A stretch of DNA of 64,000 nt, from positions 705,678 to 769,677 of the forward strand of contig NW_022985072.1 in NCBI RefSeq assembly GCF_010015585.1, read 5' to 3'. This document shows, piece after piece, positions 23,096-34,369 of the stretch (positions are counted from its first letter, which is position 1; the number at the start of each line of letters is the position of its first letter). This stretch comes from Eremomyces bilateralis CBS 781.70 (Eukaryota; Ascomycota; Dothideomycetes; Eremomycetales; Eremomycetaceae). The translations under genes and the position numbers were made by a program. The notes below the pieces were generated by a model. It saw nothing but the letters and a program-made list of their open reading frames with translations, did no database searches and was not told the origin of the DNA.

Positions 23096-24547
23096 TTAGG
23101 TGACCTTCTGATTTACAACCTGTTCCCAAGTCCACGGCGGCTCCGCACCTTGAATCAGGCGACATTCATCACTACTCGGATCCCCCCACCACATGCACCA
23201 CCACTTCCACCCAAACCAGGCTCGCGCCGTAGTCATGGCCGCCCCAAGCGGTGTAACCCGAGAATCGGTTTCATCCGGCGGGGTTACCGGGTGGATGTGA
23301 TGCTTCCGGCACTCGCCCCTCTTGAAGTCGATCCCATACAGGTCATTCGGCACGTTGAAGAACATATACCGGTCCGGATCCAGCGTCTCGAACTCGCGGA
23401 GGTCGAAATGGAGGTAATGGCTAGGGTCGGTGACGGTGATGTTGCGGATCAGGATGCATGTGATCTGCGGATATTCCTTCGCGAGCTTCGGGAACAGGAT
23501 CATATTGCTCGGGTTCCCCGTGTCGGCCACCAGCACAAATTTCCGCTTGGGGAAGCTCTCGATGACCTGACGGTGCGCCCGCTCACGAGAGCCCATGACG
23601 GTGGACATGGCGCGGTCGTCGAAGCTGCCGCAAGGGTAGTGCTTGTTGAGGAAGTCGAGGTATAGAGGGCTGAAGGTGTCGGGACAGTCGGAGAGGTAGT
23701 GGAAGTGCGTGTTCGGCCATCTCGCGGCCCAGTAGCGGTAAATGTTGGGCATGTTCAGCCACGGCGTGAAATCCCAGGCGATTAGCGTCATGATGGCATA
23801 GGCCGGGCGCCAAGTCTTCACGATGCGGAGGATATCGTCGACGTCCGAGACGAAGGTAAGACCATGGTCGGGAGGGACCAGGAAGATGTTCGGGCATTTG
23901 TAATTGACAGAGGGGGCCATGGTGGCCTTGGACATGTTCCATTTCAGCATTTGAATACGGTTCGTACGGTCACCGTCGAAAACGCCGCAATCAACACAGA
24001 TGTCAAAAAAATCGCGGAAATCGCCCATTATGTCGGAGGTCACTGAGTTCCGGTCGGTCGTGGAAATCACGGTGCCTGTCCGGCCAGATGGGAGGATGAT
24101 GTGCGGATATATTACGTGGCCTTTCTTCGGAATGGTGAAGATTCCCCTCGAAGCATCCCGTACATGATCTCTTTGCGCCGGGTGCATGTCACTGACAGAA
24201 ACACCAGCCAGGCTGAGGATGATATTTGAGAGTGTGTCAATTCTCTCCTCTGACATGCAGGGCTCTTGGAAGAGGAAGCCATGGAAGAGGGCGCGCCAAT
24301 TTGTCCCAGTCCAGTTTGCGTATGTTGGGAAAACGACGGCTTCGGTTTGTGCATCGGTAAGTGTCGATGTGAATGCACAGCCGGTGGCGTATTTGTAAAA
24401 GGGTGGGATGGTCGTTTGCCATAAGGACTGAACCACAGATTGGAAACCGGTCTCATATTCTGGTAGAGCGCGAGCGGATATCCGTGTCGAGAGGAGGAGA
24501 CACGATAGAGCAATGACAAGCATCGCTGTTTGTATGGTGTACCGCAT
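23096..24547 (-). CDS. Secreted APP1-type phosphatidate phosphatase domain protein
   Basis: Single-exon 483-residue protein with an N-terminal signal peptide (MLVIALSCLLLSTRISARA, about residues 9-27). The catalytic region matches the fungal APP1 phosphatase family (HAD-like, phosphatidate to diacylglycerol): FVSDVDDILRIVKTW holds the Asp-x-Asp nucleophile motif, with Ile where family members such as yeast App1 have Thr (DxDxT). Further family blocks are DFTPWLNMPNIYRYWA, WPNTHFHYLSDCPD, KRKFVLVADTGNPSN, CILIRNITVTDP and YMFFNVPNDLYGIDF. It resembles secreted fungal paralogues rather than the cytosolic actin-patch App1. A pair of Trp-rich blocks (WFGWKWWCMWW) ends the protein. Whether it is active on phosphatidate outside the cell is unknown. 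Confidence 0.85.
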   Translation of the reverse strand: MRYTIQTAMLVIALSCLLLSTRISARALPEYETGFQSVVQSLWQTTIPPFYKYATGCAFTSTLTDAQTEAVVFPTYANWTGTNWRALFHGFLFQEPCMSEERIDTLSNIILSLAGVSVSDMHPAQRDHVRDASRGIFTIPKKGHVIYPHIILPSGRTGTVISTTDRNSVTSDIMGDFRDFFDICVDCGVFDGDRTNRIQMLKWNMSKATMAPSVNYKCPNIFLVPPDHGLTFVSDVDDILRIVKTWRPAYAIMTLIAWDFTPWLNMPNIYRYWAARWPNTHFHYLSDCPDTFSPLYLDFLNKHYPCGSFDDRAMSTVMGSRERAHRQVIESFPKRKFVLVADTGNPSNMILFPKLAKEYPQITCILIRNITVTDPSHYLHFDLREFETLDPDRYMFFNVPNDLYGIDFKRGECRKHHIHPVTPPDETDSRVTPLGAAMTTARAWFGWKWWCMWWGDPSSDECRLIQGAEPPWTWEQVVNQKVT

Positions 24548-24799
24548 CTGAGACTGTCAATATTCCGATTCATATGACTACTAGCATTTGACTTACCAGG
24601 AGTCTGATACTTCGAAGAATATCATAATAATGACTGCATCTTCATGTACATGCCAGTTGTAAACCACTCCATACCGGATCCTGTTGGAAAACGACCACTA
24701 CCTTACCGTTCGACAGAAAGTGGACGAGAAGCAAGTCCTACTCCCAACGAAGGAGGTAAAAGTGCTCCTCCTCCACAGGATCCAACATCTCTTGCCCGA

Positions 24800-25141
24800 T
24801 TATAGCTTATCCCCCATCACATCCTTCGGAAGCTCCATTCCCACTCTCCTCGCCGTCAACCGTACCTTCTCCTCCTCGCTCATGCTCGCCCCCGGATTAT
24901 ACCGCTCGACCAGCGTCGTGTACTGCCTCTGAGCTGTGAGATACTGGACGAACTGATCTGCCTCCGCAGCACCGGATGGCACCTCATTATTGGGCTCGGC
25001 CGCGATGGACGGACTGGAAAACGAGGCGCGGATGCGGTACTGCAGCGGCGATGGGTCGGAGAGGATGGTAGTGGTGGGCGACCGCGCGGGAAGCTCGCGA
25101 AGGAAGCGGCGGTACAAGGAGCGAAGAGTTGGAGAATACAT
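24800..25141 (-). CDS. fmc1: Fmc1-like LYR-motif mitochondrial ATP synthase assembly factor
   Basis: Single-exon protein of 113 residues. Start MYSPTLRSLYRRFLREL at 25141, chosen because the LYR motif follows at residues 9-11 as in Fmc1 proteins. The C-terminal half has the family block QFVQYLTAQRQYTTLVERYN and ends EEKVRLTARRVGMELP. Fmc1 acts in the mitochondrial matrix to assemble the F1 sector of ATP synthase with Atp12. The gene is of normal size and intact. It lies 252 bases from the APP1-type gene on the same strand. Confidence 0.88.
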   Translation of the reverse strand: MYSPTLRSLYRRFLRELPARSPTTTILSDPSPLQYRIRASFSSPSIAAEPNNEVPSGAAEADQFVQYLTAQRQYTTLVERYNPGASMSEEEKVRLTARRVGMELPKDVMGDKL

Positions 25142-26424
25142 TGTAGACACGATGGCGCTAGGTACCAGTATAAATGCCGCTCAAAAGAATTGGTCAATTG
25201 ATTAATATCGTTGAATGGATAGTTGATCATTGATGTTAAGGTTTTTGTCCAGACCTAGCTCATCTCCATCGGGTAATTCTCGGCCGAGATTTCGACTGAC
25301 AAACCCCTGAGATTTTCGAGGACGATAAAGGGTGCTCCTTGAAGTCTTTGAGCAATTGTTGCTAGTACAACCTGAGCAGCCTTAGATATCCATCGAAGTT
25401 AAGACCTTAGATCATGAATGTTCGGTCGCTCCTTTTGTTACTACCCCGAAGAGTCTGTAGTTGCGGATTCCGCGCTCTCAAAGAGAGGATTCTCGGTCCC
25501 ATGCTCGTAAACATTCGTCATGATCGATCTTACTTAGGGGAACTGCCTCCGTATCACCAACTCCGCGACGAGCTTCATAAATCGTACAAGCTAGTTGGCT
25601 ATAGAAAGTGTAGGTAGATTGTCACCTACGCTCCGACTAGCATGTTGTTTATAATACTGGCGAGTTGCAGCTCTGCCACCTTCATCCAGAAATCTGGGAA
25701 TCGCTGTAGGGAGAATGGACGATTACGTTTTCGGTTTGCACGGCTGGGAGATTTGTACAAGTAGAAATAAGGTGACCGGATCAAACGGGTTGGATTGAGG
25801 ATGTGGTGAAGTGAACTGGACATCGATACTTACTATTACGGGTTATCAACTACATAAACTTGGGGTATACGATCACTGTCCACGATATCTATAGCCACAC
25901 CAGGTTCCCAATGCGCAACGTCCGGAAACAGGGGCCAACACAAGCCAGCAAGGTATCGTTCCGGGTCCTCATCCCCGATTACTCAGAGTCACATCGCATG
26001 AATGCATCCCCTCAGAAACGCAATGGTAGATCGACAAGCGAAGAAAAAACGGTAGGTATTATTGTCGTTTCGTGCTAAGCGCGATTCCATTCTCGCTCAC
26101 TCGCTCGCATACACACGCTACGCCGTGCCACGGAATAGTGCTTGACGCAGCAACCAGGGGCGAGCCTGATCTGCCCGACGAAACGGATAAAAAAATGAGG
26201 AACAGGGGCCAGGCGCATAATTACAACCGTGAGGAACACGCACTGTGGAGGGGGAAAACAAGGGGAGGGTAAAGTGAGGTATCTCTCGAAACGACGGAAG
26301 GAAATCCCAACAAAACGAAACAGAGAAGCCATTGCTGTGCTTTTTCCCACATGATAATATTTTTTCTCCGAATCTCCGAACATGAGTTTAGGTTTCCAGG
26401 ATGGATGGCCAACCGATTGACACC
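25142..26424. other. Intergenic between fmc1 and the septin gene
   Basis: 1.3 kb with no recognisable gene. It contains the fmc1 promoter and the septin 3' UTR. Short frames (for example 25414-25617) have no supporting features. Confidence 0.5.
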
Positions 26425-27843
26425 TTAACGACGTCCATGAGACCGGGTCACGCTGCCCTGGAGTTGCTCCACGTCCGTCTCCAGCTGCTTGATCATCGCG
26501 TGGCTCTGCTCGAGATCCTTGTTCAGGCGGTCGCGCTCCGAGATGAGGCGTTGCTCCCACGATCGGAAGCGCTGCTCCTCGACCTTGACCTGCTCGGTGA
26601 AGCGCTTCCGGAGCGCCTCCTCCTCCTCCTTGAACTTGGGGTTGTCCAGCTTGCGCGGGCGGGCTTCGCCGAACTTGCGCGTCTCCATCTGCTGGGCGCG
26701 GTACACCTCGTAGTGGTTCTCTTCGGTGGTGTGGATGAGGTCGAGCATGTGGGTGCGGATCAGAATGCTGCGCAGCTTCTTGAAATCGCAGTGCTCGTCG
26801 TTCTCCACCTCCGCGACTCCCCAGGCGTATTGTCGGCCCTTGACGGGGCGGCCGTCGCTGGTTTGCACGTCTTTCTCGGAGCCGATGACGGAGAAGGGCA
26901 TGGCGGAGACGAGGCTTCGGACATGGTGCATGCCTGCTTCGTCGTCATCCTCGATCGGGGGCTGGTAGATCTTGATGCCTTGGGCTTCAATGACGGCTCT
27001 TATCTGGATTCTATATCAGCTGCGGTCGAGTCAAAAAGGAATGGCGCAAACGGACTCTCTGCTTGAATTTGGCCAGGTCTGATGGGCTCAATGTGTCGGC
27101 CTTGGCAATGACAGGGATCAGATTGACCCGAGTGCAAAGTCGCTTCATGACTTCGATGTCCAATGGCTTCAGAGTATGACCGGTGGGGCGAATGAAGTAG
27201 AGGCAAGCATGGACTCGAAGATCGATCTTATCCGTCCTGCGAGGTTGCTGCTCCTGAAGCATGTAGGACTCATGCTGGTCATCCAAGAACTCAATGATGG
27301 GTTGCCACGAGTCCCGGTTGTTGACATAGTCGCCAAAGCCAGGAGTATCAATGACCGTCAGGCGGACTGTAATCAGCGGTCAGCGAAGCCATCAAGGTCT
27401 CACCACAATTCCGCTCACCTTTGAAGAACTTCTCCTCCAATTCGGCTTTGGTGATCTCAATCTCGACCGTCTTATCAATCTGTTTGTTGTGTCGACGTTT
27501 GTGGTCGGCATAGTTCTTGATGGTGGTGGAGAAGAGCGTGTTGATGAATGTGGTCTTTCCCAGTCCTGATTCACCAGCAACCTAGAGGAAGTCAATCAAC
27601 TGAAACAGCACCGACAATTGAGGATGTGACGCGTACCATAATAGTGAAAGCCGCTCCACGCTTTGCAACGATCTTATGTCTGTGTATTTGTTAGAAAGGA
27701 TGCACGGTTGTTTCGATTATGGAGGACACACCGTTGGTTGGGGAGCTAGGGGCAAGCGGTTAGCAACATATACCTAAAATGCACGACACAATTTTGGCCC
27801 AACTTACATTGGCAATACCAATCGGAGACGGTGATTCGGCCAT
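26425..27843 (-). CDS. aspC: Septin AspC (Cdc12 orthologue)
   Basis: GTP-binding cytoskeletal protein that forms septin hetero-oligomers and rings at septa and branch sites. Six exons: 27843-27808, 27745-27732, 27679-27637, 27581-27419, 27366-27056 and 27003-26425, encoding 381 residues. Polybasic NQRHKIVAKRG precedes the G1 P-loop GESGLGKTTFINTLF; G3 is DTPGFG, G4 is AKAD, and septin-unique blocks are IEFLDDQHESYMLQEQ and GRQYAWGVAEVEN. A C-terminal coiled coil covers about the last 80 residues. The SPIGIANLPNQRHK start and the coiled coil fit Cdc12/AspC better than the other septins. Exon 2 is only 14 bases. The fifth donor, GTCCGT, is weak, but no other GT keeps the conserved FKQRIRAVI junction. 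It is divergent from pwp2. Confidence 0.95.
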
Positions 27844-28363
27844 TATACAGGACTATGCTGTAGAAGCGTAGCTTGGTGGTGAGAGCGTAAAGGGGGTCGA
27901 AGTCGCAAACACTGGGGTGTCTCGAGTTCGTGCAGGTGGCAGGAAGAATTGTGAAGCTTGAGAAGCAGCAGCAAACACTGTTCCCTTCAAGTACAGTCCT
28001 GGGGAAAGTCAAATGGACAGAGATATATCGAATGGAATGGTAGGAAGAGGGAAGTGATCAAGTGGTAGACTTGTGGTCGTTCATCCCTTAAAACTTCGCG
28101 ACACCTTGACCTCCCCAGACATGCGGACGCACGGACCATGTCGCACGGACCACATAACATGCAGAAGAGAAAGGGTCCCTGACTGACTAAGTTGAATGTC
28201 GGAGACTAGTTTCTCCGATTCCGACTGCTCACGTGCTGTGGGAGAAGAAGAGAAGCCCCTCCAAGTGCGCTAAACCCAATCGGAAAAATTTCGAGATTTG
28301 ACATTTGCAACTTGCGACAACTGCGATGACAAGTTGATATTGCTGGTGCTGCCGTTGTGAGGC
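27844..28363. promoter_or_regulatory. Bidirectional promoter between aspC and pwp2
   Basis: 520 bases separate the two ATGs. A CACGTG hexamer occurs near 28230 and a CCAAT box on the plus strand near 28277 (read as CCCAATCGG). Both genes are constitutive housekeeping genes, consistent with a shared promoter; this is inference. Confidence 0.5.
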
Positions 28364-31196
28364 ATGAAGACCGATTTTAAGGTATGGAGTGCATTGTTCC
28401 AAGTTCTGGTTGGTCCATCCACTAACATTAATTCAGTTCTCCAACCTGCTGGGAACGGTATATACCCGCGGAAACCTGCTGTTCTCCCCCAATGGCAACA
28501 GCTTATTGTCGCCGGTAGGCAATCGAGTTACGGTCTTTGACCTAGTGAAGTACGTGTCACAGGTGGGGTACATTGCGACCGCAATGGCTTACAAATACCA
28601 GCAACAAGTCGTATACTCTCCCTTTTGCGCACCGCCGAAACATCGCCCGACTTGCCCTCAATCCCCAGGGCAATCTCCTTCTCACCGTCGACGAAGATGG
28701 ACGCGCCATCCTAACGAACCTCCCCCGTCGCATTGCCCTCTTCCACTTCTCCTTCCGAACTGCTGTCACATCCCTCGTCTTTTCACCCTCGGGAAGGCAC
28801 TTTGCGGCGGCGATCGGGCGACAGATCGAGGTATGGCACACTCCGTCGACACCTGGCTCGAGCGAGGACGGTGACTTGGAGTTCGCCCCGTTCGTGAGAC
28901 ACCGGATATATACCGGACATTTCGACGAGGTACAAAGCATCGAATGGTCAAGCGACTCCCGATTCTTCCTCACCGCATCCAAAGATCTGAGTGCGCGGAT
29001 ATGGAGTTTGAACCCGGAAGAAGGGTTTATTCCGACATCTCTGAGCGGACATAGGCAGCCGGTGCTTGCAGCATGGTTCTCAAAAGATCAGGAGACAATA
29101 TATACCATCAGCAAGGATGGAGCCCTGTTCCACTGGGGATATGTGCCGAAGCCACAACGAGCCGAGGAGGATATGGAGATCGAAGAGGAGATGCAGTGGA
29201 GGATAATCGACAAGCATTACTTCATGCAAGATAATGCCTATGTCACTTGCGCTGCATATCATGCCTCCTCGAATCTTCTTGTTGCTGGGTTCTCGAATGG
29301 GATTTTTGGTCTCTACGAGCTACCTGACTTCTCACAACTCCAAACCCTCAGGTATATCTGATCCCTTCCTGCATATTGAACCTAAGAAACTAACCCACTT
29401 CCAGCATATCTCAAAACGAAATCGACTTCGTCTCCATAAACCAAAGCGGCGAATGGCTCGCATTCGGCGCCTCCAAACTCGGCCAACTCCTCGTCTGGGA
29501 ATGGCAATCCGAATCCTACATTCTCAAACAACAAAGCCATTTTGATTCCATCAACTCCATCGCCTATTCCCCCGATGGCCAGCGCATCATCACCACGGCC
29601 GACGATGGGAAAATCAAGGTTTGGGACGTCACTTCGGGCTTCTGTATCGTCACATTCACCGAGCATACGAGTGGAGTCACCGCATGCGAGTTTGCAAAGC
29701 GCGGAAATGTCCTGTTCACGGCAAGTCTGGACGGCTCGGTAAGAGCCTGGGATTTGATACGGTACCGAAATTTCCGCACCTTCACCGCACCGACGAGGCT
29801 ATCATTCTCTTCGCTTGCAGTTGATCCCAGTGGCGAAGTCGTCTGTGCCGGGTCTCTCGACTCCTTCGATATCCATGTCTGGTCCGTCCAGACTGGCCAG
29901 TTGCTCGATCAACTCTCCGCACACGAGGGCCCGGTGGCGTCATTGGCGTTTTCTGCGACGGGCGGGATGCTTGCGAGCGGGAGTTGGGATCGAACGGTCA
30001 GGTTGTGGAGCGTGTTCGGAAGGACTCAGACGAGTGAGCCACTGCAGTTGCAAGCGGATGTGTTGTCGGTTGCCTTCCGACCGGATTCCAAGCAGATTGC
30101 GGTTTCGACTCTCGATGGGCAATTGTCGTTCTGGTCGGTTTCCGACGCGGTCCAACAAGGTGGCGTTGACGGTCGTCGTGATGCGTCTGGAGGTCGCAAA
30201 ATCTCCGACCGTCGAACCGCTGCCAATGTCGCCGGCACCAAAAGCTTCGCAACCATAACGTACAGCGCCGATGGTTCGTGCGTGCTCGCAGGTGGCAACA
30301 GCAAGTACATCTGCCTGTACGAAGTGCAAGCCGGCGTCCTCATCAAGAAGTTCACCGTCTCCGTCAACCTCTCCTTAGACGGCACCCAAGAGTTCCTCAA
30401 CAGCAAACTGCTCACCGAGGCCGGACCGCGGGGCCTCATCGACGAGCAAGGCGAGGAATCTGACCTGGAAAACCGGATCGATCGATCCCTTCCCGGCGCG
30501 AGCCGAGGGGATGCCAGCACGCGCAAAACCCGACCGGAGGTCCGCGTGTCTGCCGCCGCGTTCTCGCCCACCGGCCGTGCGTTCTGCGCGTCATCCACCG
30601 AGGGTCTCTTGATCTACTCGCTTGACAACGTCATCCAGTTCGATCCGTTCGACCTCGATGTCACCGTCACGCCGGACAGCACGCGCGCGGAGATGGAGAA
30701 AGGAAGCCACCTCAAGGCCTTGGTCATGGCGTTCCGACTGAATGACAACTCGCTGGTGCGCCAGGTGTTCGAGCACGTGCCCGCCGCGGATATCCCGTTG
30801 GTGGTGAAGGACATGCCGACGGTGTACCTCGACCGATTCTTGCGATTCGTGGCGGTGCAGGTGGACGAGACGCCGCATTTGGAGTTCAACTTGCTCTGGA
30901 CGGAGGCGGTGCTGCGGAAACACGGGAGGTATTTGAAGGATAATATCGGCCAGTTCGCGCCGGAGATGCGGGCGGTGATGAGAGCAGTAGGGAAAATTGG
31001 AAAGGAGTTGGGGAAATTGTCAGAGGAGACCTTGTATTTGGTGGAGTACTTGCTAAACCAGCCGGCGAAAGGAAAGACAAGTGGTGTACATAGGGATGAA
31101 AACGGGAATTTGCTAGAAGAGGGGGAGGATGGGGATGGGATGGAGATGGAGGGAGAAGTTGAGGAAGGGGAAGGCGAATGGATAGGGTTCGACTAG
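28364..31196 (+). CDS. pwp2: Pwp2 (Utp1), WD40 subunit of the SSU processome UTP-B complex
   Basis: Nucleolar WD-repeat protein required for 18S rRNA maturation. Exons 28364-28381, 28437-28549, 28602-29351 and 29405-31196 encode 890 residues. The start MKTDFKFSNLLGTVY, created by joining exons 1 and 2, matches Pwp2 orthologues. Two tandem seven-bladed WD40 propellers are followed by the Utp12 C-terminal domain (DPFDLDVTVTP, LVMAFRLNDNSLVRQVFEHV). Diagnostic blocks include GHFDEVQSIEWSSDSRFFLT, WLAFGASKLGQLLVWEWQSE, LDGSVRAWDLIRYRNFRTFT and EFLNSKLLTEAGPRGLID. The protein ends with an acidic tail and GEWIGFD. All introns have GT-AG ends and keep phase. The gene is complete. Confidence 0.97.
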
Positions 31197-31233
31197 TTAA
31201 TGGTTAAGCGGCTGTCCCCCTCTCAATATGGGG

Positions 31234-32000
31234 CTACTCGTTCTGTGCTGGTTTACCCCTGATGGGGAGCATACGTTGCCTAGCCCCACTCCCAAACGAC
31301 GGCTGTGACTGGCTTGACAATGCGTTCTCGTCTTCACCCTCGTCCTCCTTAGCAATGGGTTTTCTCCTAAAGGCCAGTTGAAGTGCTCCAGAGGCGAGCG
31401 CGTGGAGACTTGACGGTTGCATAGTTGGTTGACTGCTTGTCTCGGGGCCTTCATCTTCCTCCACCTTTTCTTCTTCCAGAGATTCAGACTCGACGAGGTC
31501 GAAAGCCTCTCGTGCTTTTAGCTGTCGGCGGGCGTGCGGCCGTTGTGTATGGGCGGGGAAGATCATTGTCAACAACCCTTTCCGCAACATCTTATGGTCG
31601 GCTAGGTATTCAATTAGCCGTAGCCCACACCGGATAAGGGCATTTAGAAAAAGGTTTCACTTTCGGTTTTGATCTTTCCAGGCACGATCTCCTCATTTAC
31701 GATCATCGCCATCTTGTCCGCGTCCATATCCCGTCGAAAGCACCCCAAGGCTTGAATATAGCCCGAAGCCGAAACCATCATCTACTAAACGATAACACGG
31801 ACCTCAGATTGAGCCTCTATTAGCGGTTCTTTCTCGTAACGGGTCCGCTTGAACATATCCCATACCCAGTTGATGAAAGATACGTGAAAAACCTCTTCGG
31901 TTAGGTTGTTACCTCAGAGGTATGCGCCCACTTCATCCCATTCACTCTGCGGGACCATAAAAATGCCCTTCTCGGGGATTCTATCGATTGCGCGGTTACG
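31234..32000 (-). pseudogene. Decayed unidentified coding sequence
   Basis: Minus-strand protein-like text in two frames. From 32000 down to about 31640 one frame reads IPEKGIFMVPQSEWDEVGAYL, a TGA, then NNLTEEVFHVSFINWVWDMF, EAQSEVRVIV, two TAG codons, ALGCFRRDMDADKMAMIVNE, EIVPGKIKTESETFF and a stop. A frameshift later, 31590-31234 reads MLRKGLLTMIFPAHTQRPHA and an acidic tail (ESESLEEEKVEEDEG). The composition looks coding, but I do not recognise the family; a transposon-borne or domesticated gene is possible. At least three stops and one frameshift make it non-functional. Confidence 0.5.
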
Positions 32001-32691
32001 CTAGCGCCCAGATGCGTCTCCGTTAAGTGCCGCCATCTTCGTTGCTGTTGATTGAGCTGGACGGATCGTGTGCTTGAAGGAAAGAAAAGCGTGAGAGAGG
32101 AGGTTCGGGGAATGGAGACTAATTTTCAAGTTCTCTCTGTGTTTATGTGCATGTGGATATTGGTCGTCCACAAGCCAGTGTAAAGGTAGAATATTTCTCA
32201 TTCGAATAGACCTTCCAGATTGGACGAAATAGTTGGCCATGAAGCATACCCCCAAGGTCTCAAACCTAAGAACTGTCAATGTCAGCCAGACCTTACTTTT
32301 TGATGACCTAACCGAGGAGTTGCTGTACATTCTATCCTTTCTAATTCGGCAAATCTTCATGCTTTCAACCTTCATATTGACCGAGGGAAAGAGTCAAGAG
32401 TTTTCTGCTATCAAGTTAATCAACCCTGAATGGACCTGCTACCTCCTCCCCCAGGTCCCCCCAGCAGCATTCGTATTCAAAAACGGCCCTGCTGAGGTTC
32501 TCAAATCTGGTATTTACATCGAATCAGGAGTTAACCTCACTCCTAGAAGGAGCATGCTGTGTAGGTACAATTCATAGCCATAGAAGGCTGAAGCATATCC
32601 CGGAGGCGTTGAAACCTCTCGGTTGTGACGTTGTATTCATCCGATATTAGGTCTCTATCATTTTAGAGCTATCGAATATTTTCTATTTTCC

Positions 32692-33229
32692 CTAAGTCAG
32701 ATATCTTAATGTCCCTCGAGACGAACTCGAGGCCGACCCCGCCGTGTCCGGTCTAAACCCGAACCCGCAATATGTACTCTCCGGACCCAATATGACAAAC
32801 TTCTGTTCCCCCGGCCCGAACCGGCTAGGGGATATCAGACACAACAGCGAAAAGGCCCGCACCGGATGATCAGGACGAGTATCGGGCGAAATGGAGGGAG
32901 AGAAGGCAAGCCGAAGCGGCCAAACCAGGAAGGAGAGCAAGGACATGGAAGGACCCGTGGGAAACCCAGTGCCTTAACCGGTTCGATGGCCTTCAGAAAC
33001 ATGAGGCCTCGGCGCTTATGGCACTACGGACTGAGGTAGTTGGAGTTAAAGAATGGCTCGCGAAAATCGGTGTCCCTGGAATCCACCCAGCGTGTGAGTG
33101 TGGTGCCCCCCGACAGTCTCTCTACCACCTCCTTGCGTTTTGCCCGCAGCGGACCTACCAGAGGATCGCGCTCCTCCAACGAGCTGGAACAACGGACTTT
33201 AAGAGGATATTGCATGACAGGGACAAGGT
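32692..33229 (+). pseudogene. C-terminal tail of a LINE-type (Tad1-like) reverse transcriptase, cut by the assembly gap
   Basis: One plus-strand frame before the gap reads RERRQAEAAKPGRR, LNRFDGLQKHEASALMALRT, then GVKEWLAKIGVPGIHPACEC, GAPRQSLYHLLAFCPQR. The arrangement of an HEASAL-type block, then C-x-C-G...H-x4-C, is the usual end of fungal non-LTR retrotransposon ORF2 proteins, after the RNase H domain. The upstream part (32692-32900) is broken by stops. No reverse transcriptase core is present. The remainder runs into the run of N at 33230. Confidence 0.6.
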
Positions 33230-33869
33230 NNNNNNNNNNNNNNNNNNNNNNNNNNNNNNNNNNNNNNNNNNNNNNNNNNNNNNNNNNNNNNNNNNNNNNN
33301 NNNNNNNNNNNNNNNNNNNNNNNNNNNNNNNNNNNNNNNNNNNNNNNNNNNNNNNNNNNNNNNNNNNNNNNNNNNNNNNNNNNNNNNNNNNNNNNNNNNN
33401 NNNNNNNNNNNNNNNNNNNNNNNNNNNNNNNNNNNNNNNNNNNNNNNNNNNNNNNNNNNNNNNNNNNNNNNNNNNNNNNNNNNNNNNNNNNNNNNNNNNN
33501 NNNNNNNNNNNNNNNNNNNNNNNNNNNNNNNNNNNNNNNNNNNNNNNNNNNNNNNNNNNNNNNNNNNNNNNNNNNNNNNNNNNNNNNNNNNNNNNNNNNN
33601 NNNNNNNNNNNNNNNNNNNNNNNNNNNNNNNNNNNNNNNNNNNNNNNNNNNNNNNNNNNNNNNNNNNNNNNNNNNNNNNNNNNNNNNNNNNNNNNNNNNN
33701 NNNNNNNNNNNNNNNNNNNNNNNNNNNNNNNNNNNNNNNNNNNNNNNNNNNNNNNNNNNNNNNNNNNNNNNNNNNNNNNNNNNNNNNNNNNNNNNNNNNN
33801 NNNNNNNNNNNNNNNNNNNNNNNNNNNNNNNNNNNNNNNNNNNNNNNNNNNNNNNNNNNNNNNNNNNNN
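33230..33869. other. Assembly gap (640 N)
   Basis: A run of 640 undetermined bases. It follows the LINE tail directly, so it probably covers a repeat that could not be assembled. Confidence 1.
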
Positions 33870-33991
33870 TGTTATGGTCCCGGGCCTGTGGCCTGGGCCC
33901 TTGAGTATGGCTGACGCCACAGGGATGTGGCTAGTGGATGGCATGGAGGATTATCAAGGAGATAGTCATATGGGAGCTATATGTTAGGACG

Positions 33992-34050
33992 GAGCTGTGT
34001 GAAGGAGCTGTGTTAAGGAGCTGTGTTAAGGAGCTGTGTTGAGCTGTGTT
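33992..34050. repeat. Short tandem repeat, gagctgtgttaag unit
   Basis: About four to five imperfect copies of a 13-base unit (gagctgtgttaag; last copies shortened to gagctgtgtt) lie just past the assembly gap. This may be the 3' end repeat of a retroelement or a simple minisatellite. Confidence 0.75.
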
Positions 34051-34369
34051 AGGATAGTAGAGAGAAGAGTTTATATCTCGCGCATAGAGGCGCTGGGAGA
34101 TTTCTTCCTTCTCTCTCTTCGGTTTAGATTAATGGAACTTGGTAATCGCAGACCTTGCGCATCCAGACCGTGTCATCGACAATTATTTCTAGAATTAGTG
34201 GAGAGTATAGCTGCATTCCCATTAGGTATGAAGTCAAACGTGTTTGTAACTGGGTGGGTATGTTATATCTCAAGGAATCGCAATGACTTGGACCAAGCAT
34301 TCTGCTCAAGTAACAAATACTCTATTCCAAACTCCGCGTCTTGTGCTACTCGCCTGGCTATATATACTA

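Noticed and set aside
33018-33987. Three frames of about 300 residues across the gap
   Set aside because: They are mostly undetermined residues from the run of N; only the LINE tail before the gap is real.
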